Positions 48,050 through 64,000 of a stretch of 64,000 bases of DNA are shown here, piece after piece. The number at the start of each line of letters is the position of its first letter. Positions within the stretch are counted from its first letter, which is position 1. The position numbers and the translations under genes were made by a program. A model generated the notes under the pieces. That model had not been told where the DNA came from. It did not search any database and saw nothing but the letters and a program-made list of their open reading frames with translations. Origin of the DNA: Amoebidium appalachense. Its lineage: Eukaryota; Ichthyosporea. The stretch is taken from assembly GCA_963693365.1 (NCBI GenBank), contig CAVNZM010000010.1:8184001-8248000 (forward strand), written 5' to 3'.

Positions 48050-49126
48050 ATGACGGTGACCTTTATGCCCCAGCTACTCTGCGGAAAGCCCAATAGACCA
48101 CTGGGTTCCTTTCCCCCTCGGCGCATCAAGAAAGAGCCATGCAAGCTGGACACAATTTTTGAAAATGAACCCGTTTTCTGCTTTTCCGGACATGCAGAGC
48201 GCACTCGTCGCCAAACAGCCATGCGGCTTGCACGGGTGTACCTTTTCAACAAACGGAACCAAGTGCATGAGCGCATGGCACAGCGCATGGGCTTCACACT
48301 TCCAATGGCCCAGGCCGCAATTCTGGCAGCCCGTGGGCAACATAACATGAGCTGCAAACCCACCTTCCCAATCAAGACATGTTTCAAGGAAGGACCCCCA
48401 GGAGGCATAGTTGTTGATGTGTCGGCCTTGTGCACAAAGGCAGGGAGCAAGAGCTCAGCAACCAGCATACCCCCCATACCCCCACCACGAGCGAACAAGC
48501 CCAAGCAGAAGCAGCTTCCCATTTCTACCATCCCACCCCTACAGCCACCTAAAAATAATCGAAAGGTTGACCCTGTGTCCATACCGACACCTATTTTTAA
48601 AGCTACCCTGCCCGGAAATTCAATTGCAAAGGTAGAAAACGAGCAAGCTAAAGTTGACGACGCGCGGAGCTCATATGTCGATGAGGTTTTTGGGTTGACC
48701 ACTAGCGATGTAACCGACGAGCTACTCAGCTCAAGACAAATTTCAAGTCGGAGGGATCGGGAGGATACCACCACACCGGAAAATGCACACGAAAATGTAG
48801 CCTTCCTCACAGCGGCAGTACAAGCAAACGAGGTATTAGGTGCTGAGCGTAAACTGGCAAGTGTGGCCGTAAAAACAGCGCCAAAATGGCAGGCAGGCAT
48901 GGATGGGTGCAACAGCATTAATGTGGACCAGGGAGAATTCGAGGTGGGTGCTGATACCGCGTTCCCAGCCCATCTGTGTATGGGCGGTACCATGAATGCA
49001 CCCACACACACGCTTCAGTTTCTAGTTTCCACAATCATGGCGTGTTTTGGAGCGGGTGAGCTCTCGAAGGGGATTTACTCGCCGCCCCCAGCAGCAGCTG
49101 TTTACGTATCCCACGACTTTATCTAA
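48050..49126 (+). CDS. Unknown protein, 358 residues, single exon
   Basis: An uninterrupted frame with even composition, starting MTVTFMPQLLCGKPNRPLGS and ending YVSHDFI. An N-terminal basic helical region contains TRRQTAMRLARVYLFNKRNQ and VHERMAQRMGFTLPMAQAAI. It is followed by a Pro-rich linker (IPPIPPPRANKPKQ) and a polar, partly acidic C-terminal half. I recognise no domain, signal peptide or membrane segment. The next ATGs in frame are internal, so the first was used. The frame length and absence of repeats argue for a real gene, possibly lineage-specific, though an exon of a larger gene is possible. Confidence 0.6.
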   Translation: MTVTFMPQLLCGKPNRPLGSFPPRRIKKEPCKLDTIFENEPVFCFSGHAERTRRQTAMRLARVYLFNKRNQVHERMAQRMGFTLPMAQAAILAARGQHNMSCKPTFPIKTCFKEGPPGGIVVDVSALCTKAGSKSSATSIPPIPPPRANKPKQKQLPISTIPPLQPPKNNRKVDPVSIPTPIFKATLPGNSIAKVENEQAKVDDARSSYVDEVFGLTTSDVTDELLSSRQISSRRDREDTTTPENAHENVAFLTAAVQANEVLGAERKLASVAVKTAPKWQAGMDGCNSINVDQGEFEVGADTAFPAHLCMGGTMNAPTHTLQFLVSTIMACFGAGELSKGIYSPPPAAAVYVSHDFI

Positions 49127-49840
49127 TCATATAGTGTTGGGTTATCTGATTTGGAATTTGGAACTTTTGCTGAATTCTGACTCGAGTGAGAACAGGGCCT
49201 TTGCACGAAGTATCGATGTTCTACTAGTATGTAGCTTAAAAAACTTTTCTGGATGATGTGCCTGGTATACAAGTTATTACGGTAGTTCCATTTGCACAGC
49301 CAATTGCAAGTATCGGGCAACAGATTTTCTTTGTCGGTTTTACGAGATGCCCAATGCTATAAAGAGACATTTTGAAAAGTTTGTGCGGCATCTCAAATCT
49401 TGTGCCATATGGTTTAACGTAAAAATTGCAGAATAAGTACACATGGTGTGTTACTGCGAATGTGATTCAATTCTTATAACCTATAACTAGTTCGAAGTTC
49501 CGTATTGATGGGTGAATACTAGACACGTGCACCAGCCTGGTGGCAAGCAGGATGGAGGAGACTTTTGAAATAAATGTTCTAGACCTATGGGCAAGCCTTA
49601 CAATCTTGCTTAGGTATTCATACAAGAATGCACTGAACGAAAAGGTCTAACTTACAACATGATAAATGTAGCACGGTAGCATTTATTCACCCCGGCCTCT
49701 AACTGTTACACTAGGGTAATGTAGTAGATGCTGACACATAGGCAGGCCCCTGCTCATAACACGGGGTGGAGGGTCGAGGCCGCAAGGGGGGAAGAGGGGG
49801 TGTATTGGGAGGGAGGGAGAGGGCCTGGGGGGAGGGGGAA

Positions 49841-49914
<74 letters not shown>

Positions 49915-51081
49915 GGCCTAGGGAGCAACACCAGTGGCTTTTTTTTTTAAAAAAAAAAAAGAAAAAAAAAAAAAACATGGGCAAGAGGGAAGGGGGAAGG
50001 GGTGGATTAGAGGTGAGGATGAAAAGACATCTGCAAGGTCACTGTGCATGGTACCAGTGGTGTAGCGGCAAGTTTGCGTTTGGTTTTGCTGCTTAAATAT
50101 GGGGGTGTGTGCAAGGTGCAAGGAGGGCCCCGGCGGCTTGGGAAAGGGAGTAAAAGGGGGAACCATTGCCATTTTTGCTTTCTCACCCCTTCCAGCCCCC
50201 TCCCCCCCCCCCCCCCCCCCCAGGGCCTCCTCCTCCTCCTCCCCTTCCAAGCAAACAGAGACACAACCCCCCGAACAACCACCAAAAGATCACATTCTAA
50301 GGCCAGCCCACTAAAACAACTCCATTATTAGACCGACGTTTCTTGGTGTTGCAGTATCACAACATATTAGGAATTTTCTATCATAGATCGGATGCAAAAA
50401 AAGGGGGGGGGGGGGGGTTAGCCAAAACTCTTGCCTCCTCCCCTCCCCCCCCCCCCCCCCCCCCCCTTCCCCCTCTCACCCCCCCCCCTCTCGCGGGGAG
50501 CACATGGCCCCTCATGTTCCCGGAAGGGAGGGGAGTCGTGTGGGTGGGTTCTTACCACCCCACATGCACTTGTCATTCTCGGTCGACAACGTGCCCCCCC
50601 CCCCCCCCCCCCCCCCCCTCCCCCCCCCCCCCCCTCTCTCTCTCTCTCTCCTCCTCCTCCTCCCGGCGCACTTTCGACTGCAACACACCTTAGGTATACC
50701 GTACAGCAGATCATACTTCCAGTTGGTGTGTTGTGTGCAAAACAGGAAGACTTGTGCTTTTAATGTGTAGCTTTTTTACTACAGCCACCTGTGGCTAAGG
50801 TGCCGTATCGAGCTTTCAGCATACTGGTCTGCCGGTGATGTGGCTGTACACTCTCTCAGTCATACTCGTTAGCTCGCCATGTAAGTGCACATACGGAGTT
50901 TGCCCTAAAACTACATGAAAACGTCGCTAAATAAACCCTTCTATTCTAGAAAGGAGTGCGCAAAAGCCAGAGTTTCGTTGGGTGTGAGGGAGGTCGGAAA
51001 ACAGACACAAGGCATAAGAACAGAAAACAAACAATCAATCAATGTACAACGCCCTACACACATACGCAGCACACGTGCAAA
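49127..51081. other. Intergenic between unknown gene and MAPR gene
   Basis: No gene is seen. It contains a G tract, a T9-A12 junction near 49940-49961, and C tracts at about 50205-50220, 50447-50466 and 50593-50634. Proline/glycine-rich open frames on both strands follow these tracts. Confidence 0.5.
49841..49913. repeat. Poly-G tract of 73
   Basis: Seventy-three uninterrupted G. Confidence 0.95.
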
Positions 51082-52368
51082 TTACTCAGGCACCAGCTTG
51101 CCCACATAGGTGTACTCCTTGTGGCTGTCATAAAAGCCCACCCACTCGTCCAAAGACTTGATCTGTTCCTCCGTCAGCCCCTCCAGATTTCCGTTCAGGT
51201 CGTTCTTGAAATCACCAGTGGCAAAAGCCCTGTTTTTCAATTCCCGTACGAAGAGAGGGAGAATGGGAGGGTGGAATGGGGGAAATGTGTGTGGGTTTGC
51301 GTGCGTGTGTGTGTGTGTATGGGGGGGAGGGGGTTGTGGGGGAGCGTGTGTGTGTGTGTGTGTAGGCAAGGAGGGGGAGGAGGGTTTGCACAGAAGGGGG
51401 GGGGAGCGGCGGGTTTGAAGCGAACAAAGGGGCTAGTGTATGTAAGTGAGAACGCCTTCGGAGGAGAGGGAGGCATGGTGATGGTGCGAGTGGAGGTGGT
51501 AGAGGGCGGTGGGTGTGTGTGTGTGTGTGTGTATGGGTGTGTTGAGTGCCCCGGAGGGGGGTGGGGTGGGTGGTGGTGGGGGGTGGGTCAGTTTAATACC
51601 CAGCCAATCCGAACCCCTTTACGTCCATTTCCCTGCATCCTCCATCCCAGCTTCTCACAACTGCACCCCTTTCCTTCCTTTCCCCCCCCCCCCCCCCCCC
51701 TCCCCCCACACACCCAAAAACAAAAAAAAACAAAAAAAAACAAACACATCTGCTCTCTAAAACATTCAGAGGCTCCCCCCCCCCCCCCCCCCTCGCATCC
51801 CCCCCAAACAACACACACACACACACACACACACACATCTCCATTCCCTCGCAAGGTGGTCAAAGATAAACAGGTGAAACAGACGAAAAGAAAAGCCATC
51901 AACCAAATCACCAGACCTTGTATCCCCACTCTCTACTCTCCATATAGACGTCTCCCAACCACACACAACTGCATTCCGCATGGGCTCTTTTCCTGCTAAC
52001 CCCACAACCAACAAGCACACACCATTTCTCAGAATGTTCAAACAACAGGTGATATCTCAAGAGGTCCCTTCGGGAACAAAACGGGATAAAATAAAAAATG
52101 CGATATCTCTGTAACGATCAAACCCTGGCATCACGTCTTACCTCGTGGCATCTTTGCCCGTAAAGTGGTGGTAAGCCCCTCCCTTGCCGTAATGCTTCTT
52201 GCCCTTGCTCTGTGTATGCAAACATGCTCGATCAGCACATATCCGCATGCATCAAACCAGTATATGTAACTCAGGTGTAGTGGCCAAATGCCAAACAGGA
52301 ATTGTCGATGGCTCACAAGTGTGCAGGGAGAAGTTGGTGGTGGTGGTGGTGGTTTTTTTTTGTGTTTT

Positions 52369-52399
<31 letters not shown>

Positions 52400-53152
52400 G
52401 GGAGAGAGAGGGGCAGAGAAAGTGTCGACAGGAGCTAAGAGGCGAGGGGGTGGGGGTGGGGGTGGGGGTGGGGGGGGGACAAAGGGAGAGAGAGAAAGGG
52501 GGGGGGGGGGGGGGGGTTGAATGCGGAACACAGTACGAAGTACGCATACACGATGAAAAGCATGGTGCAGGAAAATGCAAAGGCAAACATTCAAGTATGC
52601 AACATCAGCCATGCGCACAGTATGCGTCATAAGCAGAGCCCATCCTCAGGGAGGGCCCAAGTCATCAATTGAGTGTGAGTTTCGACCCCTTAGCCCGCGA
52701 TAACGACGCTCCAACTCAGACAGCAGCATCAGCTGAACTTGGGTGGGCCAACCCGTCTTGATCAAAGGCGAGCAGGGTTGCTTATGCAAGCAAGGTGAGC
52801 AAAACGGTGAAGATGTGTGTGAAACTATTGCAGTGCAGCGACAAACGCGTATGTGCTTACAGATGCACGACACAGAGCAACCATGCCCGGTTGCATGGAA
52901 GTAAAGATGTCTGGGGGGGGAGGGGGAGAGACAGAGAGATAGAAAGAGTGATTGAGAAGGGGAGGGGGGGGGGGGGGGGGGGAGGGGGGGAGGAGAGAGG
53001 GAGAGAGAATAAAGAGAGGGAGAGAGAAATCAGAGAGGGAGGTTAAAGAGAAGGCGTGAGAGGGTATGAGGGGTGTGAATGAGTGAGTGAGTGCATGCAT
53101 GAGTGAGTGTGTGATTGTGAATGTGTGATTGTGAATGTGTGAGTGTGTGAGT

Positions 53153-53190
<38 letters not shown>

Positions 53191-54795
53191 ATGTGTGTCA
53201 TCTGTGCACGTACGACATCGTAGACCTTGCCCTTGAAGGCCAGCAGCAGGGGCTTCTCTGGGTCCTGGCCGTCATATGTGGCCAGCTGGGCCAGTGTGAA
53301 GGTACGGGTGGCAGCTGCATACATGGGCCATGAGAAAATGCCTCAACTTTGTACCAGGACACCTATTCGTGCACATGATGTAGCCACATGCACACACACA
53401 CACACACACACCCACACCCACACACACAAAATTGCGCAAGAAGTCCATCCACCCCTTTCCCCCTTGCTCTTCACTCCTCACCACCACACACACACACACA
53501 CCACTCAAGTGCCTGCCAAGCCTTGCCTGCCTCCCTTTCCGAGGTTGCCCCAACAGCTTTCAGGGAATTTAGTCACCAAAGACCCCCCCTTCCCCCCCCC
53601 CCCATCTTCACAAAGCCCCTTCCCCCCCGTTTCCCCCTACCCTCCCTCCCTTCCCCCCACCTATTAAAACCAAAAAATGGTCGTAGCGTCCCCCCCCCCC
53701 CCCCCCTCTCCCCCCGAACCTCTCTGAAACACTCTCACACCCCTTCATTCATCCGCACCAAGCACCTCAATAGCAAACACTACATCTCAACCGCCTGGTT
53801 CTTCCATGGCTGCAACGAACACTTAAACAATCTTGCGCGCACAACACTCCTCTACCATTTCAAAGCAGACAAGCAGCGCCTGGTTAGCGCCTCCCCCCCC
53901 AACCCAGCCAACCACCCACCCCTCTCTTCCGGCACTACTACCATGGGCACACAGGCTAAGCAAACAATGTTCTTTGCACGCTGCAGGAATGCCATAGCCT
54001 GCTTCCTAGCTTAACTCACTCTACTCAATTCTCGACACCTCTTCTAACACTCTACCGTGACCCGCTCCCCCTCCCCCCTCCCCCCCCCCCCCCCCCCCCC
54101 CCACAAACTTCCTAATTGCTCACACACTCTCACCATTTTGCCTAATGGTAAACCCTTCCTCTCACGTTCACCCTTCCCCAAAGCCCACCAAACCCCAGCC
54201 CTCCACCTCCCCCCCCTCCCCCTTTCCCCCCAGGTCCTACATTCAGCAGGGTCAAAGTAGGGCTTGTCCTTCTTCTTCTTCTTCTTCTTCTCTGGTGCCG
54301 CCTCCCCTGCCGGCTTCTGGGCTGCAGCCTCAGCCTCTTTCTTCTTTGCTGCCTCTCGGGTGTCTACGGGCTGCAGTGGTCTTGGTGGGGGCCTAACCAG
54401 AATGTTGTTGTCCAGAAGTTTCTGCATGAACTGCGCCTTGTACTCTTCATAGGCCTCGATAACCTCCTTGTCACGCCCAAAGAAGTTGGTCTGCGTGGTG
54501 TACTGCGACACCCCCACAGCGGCCGCTGCCAGGAAACCAATTGTGAAAAGGAACCGACAGAGATTGCCACAGCAGGTGTTGCCGGACTGCCTCGGTGTCA
54601 CACTCCTCGGCTTTGAGTGCACTGCAAACATACCGATAGGGGGGTAAGGGAGTGGATTAGGAATAGAGGGGGGGGGGGGGGGGGGGTTTGAATGCGTCAA
54701 AAAGTACGAAGTACACAAGAACACACGGGGGGGGGGGATATCACTGGAAAGGTGGGTGATGGTGATGGTGGTGGGATGAAGGGGGGGAGGGAGGA

Positions 54796-54832
<37 letters not shown>

Positions 54833-55553
54833 GGTAGCGAGAAAGAGAGAGGCACAAAGAGAGGGGCCAGAGCTAGGGGGAGATGCAGGAATTGTGTTTG
54901 TAGCGGTGGTGGCAGGTAGCCAGGGACGGAGCAGGGGGAGGGGAGGGGGGAGGGGGGTATATGGCCTATCAGTTGATGGCCCAACATAATATCTTATCGA
55001 CCCCCAACTGCACATGGACGACTTGGTCTATGCTCACACGGGTTAAACCTCTGTGTTCATGTGGAGAGTAGGGTGCTTACACACAAAACGTTAACAACAG
55101 CAAAGAAAAGGAAAGATAAAAGATGAAAATGAAAAAAGGCACATGAAAAGAGGGTAATCATGTGTTCTGCCTGTGCGATAAGGGGTTAAAGCAAAAACGG
55201 GGAGAAAGCGCCCCTCAGGAATTGTGGAAGATGATGGAAGTCGGTGCAAAGTACCTACCGTGGTGTCAAGACAAAAGGCAAAACTTATAAAAAATATTGG
55301 GTATGAGGGTGCTGGATGAGTGGGTGCGTGCGTGTGGGTGGGTGGGTGAGTGGTTGGGGGGGGGGGGGGGGGGGGGGGGGGAGGGAGGAGAAGGGGGGGG
55401 TATTGACCCCGTGCACTGGTAGTGAAGGCGGGGGATGGTGGGTTATGGCTGAAACGGGACGACCGGAAACTGTGAATGAAACAGGTTTTGCGTGTGTGTG
55501 TGTGTGTGTGTGCGTGGGGGGGGGGGGGGGGGGGGGGAAGAGGGAGGGTGGGG

Positions 55554-55603
<50 letters not shown>

Positions 55604-55736
55604 GAACAAAGGGAATCAGGTTTCACTGGTGGAGAAAGGTTTTGATACAGAAAAACTCACCCTTGACATCCTCCGGTGACTTTTCGACCTCCTCGGCCTC
55701 TGCTGCCTTGGCAACGGCTTTCCTTTGTGAAGCCAT
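51082..55736 (-). CDS. MAPR-family (PGRMC-like) haem-binding membrane protein, 5 exons
   Basis: Minus-strand exons: 55661-55736, 54241-54621, 53214-53314, 52142-52209, 51082-51229; 257 residues and TAA. All junctions keep frame with GT-AG sites. The N-terminus (MASQRKAVAKAAEAEEVEKS) is followed by a membrane segment at about 46-63 (LCRFLFTIGFLAAAAVGV), preceded by CCGNLC cysteines. Next comes a Lys/Glu/Ala-rich linker, then a cytochrome-b5-like fold from about residue 153: FTLAQLATYDG, LLLAFKGKVYDV, HYGKGGAYHHFTGKDATR, AFATGDF, LDEWVGFYDSHKEYTYVGKL. Both Tyr of the family's YGxxGxY haem region are present. Known members bind haem, sit in the ER or other membranes and help P450 enzymes. The linker makes it longer than vertebrate PGRMC1 (about 195 residues). 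It is divergently placed to REC114. Confidence 0.9.
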
Positions 55737-56402
55737 GGTTGACAACTACAACTACGAAGGGGGCCGGCACACTGGTGTTTTCCAGTTGTTCTCAGGCTGT
55801 CAAAAGAATGTTGGCTGAAAAACCACCCGAGTTACGTATCGTCATTTGATTGGCTACTCCACGATAAACCCAATATGGTTACCACAATCTCTTTCTCATT
55901 GGGTCATTTTGGCGCCAAAAATCGTGATATTACAAAAAGTGCCAGCTTACTTGCTTCGAAGGTCAGAAAGGGAAGGCACAGAAGCTACTTCTAAGGCAAA
56001 ACTCGAAACTGTGAAAGACCTGGAAAGGAAAGCGTGTTCATATGGTAGCTAATAGCTTGTTTTTAATTTTTCTCGAGCACGAGATCGGTGCATTGATTGT
56101 GAGCTATAGGGACACACTTGTGGGTGAAGCCCCCAAAAACTTTTGAGCTACCCGTATGTTTTGTTGCCACTCCACAATCCCCTTCCATCCCTCCACAAGC
56201 ATTCCTCGCTTCTGAGAGTCATGCCTTGTGGTTTCCTGCCTTACAATATATCCTCAGTGCGCATTTTTGGTGTTGCTCATTTGCGATGGATTAAGCGCAA
56301 GGTCATCAACTGGTCAGTAACATTACCATAACGAGTGGAGGGGTTTCTTATTCTTTGCATAAACGGACAATAGTATACTTTTTTCTCATTGGCTGCTAAA
56401 CA
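55737..56402. promoter_or_regulatory. Shared 666-bp interval between divergent MAPR and REC114 genes
   Basis: The two start codons face away from each other with only this interval between, so it should carry both promoters. It is free of the long homopolymers common elsewhere. It has CCAAT-like words (ATTGGC near 55850, CTCATTGG near 55895 and 56385), but no defined TATA box was assigned. Confidence 0.4.
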
Positions 56403-63774
<7,372 letters not shown>

Positions 63775-64000
63775 AACAAAGTGTGATGCCCATTGTCAGT
63801 GATGATCATGATGTGACGCGCGTATTTAGAGTCGATGGGAAAGAATGGTATGTGCATGACCATGTTTATTAGAGACTACGTATTGAACATCAGTAACTTA
63901 GGTTCTGCCTAGACTTGGTGTCACTTGGTACGTATGAATTGAATGCGACATGAATATTCCGAATGTCTAATATTAGTAGCTGCCGTAGCAAAGTCTCAGT
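63775..64000. other. REC114 3' flank
   Basis: Plain mixed-composition DNA without repeats or a recognisable gene. It is presumably 3' UTR and downstream sequence. Confidence 0.5.

Noticed and set aside
48034-49011. 325-codon minus-strand frame opposite the unknown gene
   Set aside because: The plus-strand frame is longer and has a more natural composition (basic helix, proline linker). The minus frame is Cys/Phe/Ser-rich, as expected of a shadow.

Overview
This window is eukaryotic nuclear DNA. Its protein genes are split by GT-AG introns. The recognisable products are a selenocysteine lyase, a REC114-type meiotic protein, a MAPR-family haem/steroid-binding membrane protein, an RGS-plus-C1 signalling protein, and an EF-1alpha-derived copy. 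It also carries an intact-ended chromodomain Ty3/Gypsy retrotransposon. This gene set fits an opisthokont, most likely a holozoan (an invertebrate or one of its unicellular relatives). The species cannot be named from the sequence. The non-coding DNA is unusual: very long C or G homopolymers (up to 91 G), long (CA)n/(GT)n arrays, and repeated C-run/A-run junctions. Most long cysteine-valine or threonine-histidine open frames are translations of these repeats, not genes.

Layout. 655-1748 (-): 5'-truncated, frameshifted EF-1alpha copy. 5702-8632 (+) and 26077-28400 (+): two paralogous zinc-finger genes (ZF1, ZF2). Each has one C2H2 finger split by an intron at the same codon, and each of those introns ends in a (CA)n tract. 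10722-11490: 42-bp minisatellite. 12619-20997 (-): the retrotransposon, with two LTRs that look identical outside one C tract, a 5-bp GATAG target duplication, and gag, protease, RT, RNase H, integrase and chromodomain. 20998-26076: repeat-rich intergenic DNA with a 39-bp minisatellite and the two longest G tracts. 30591-40048 (+): a 13-exon selenocysteine lyase gene, fully reconstructable. 42658-44403 (-): single-exon RGS + C1 protein with a repeated KAAxLLG motif. 48050-49126 (+): single-exon protein of unknown function. 51082-55736 (-): 5-exon MAPR (PGRMC-like) gene. 56403-63774 (+): REC114-like gene, head to head with the MAPR gene.

The genes do not form a pathway. They look like ordinary neighbouring eukaryotic loci. 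The most interesting features are in introns and protein architecture: dinucleotide repeats that sit on splice sites (in selenocysteine lyase intron 11 a GT array near the donor and a CA array at the acceptor could pair), the duplicated split-finger gene pair, the 19-residue KAAxLLG repeat, a perfect 28-bp hairpin at 46679-46741, and a very young retrotransposon whose reading-frame breaks mostly fall at C/G runs. Exon boundaries were assigned by hand from reading frame, GT-AG sites and remembered family conservation. No alignment was run.
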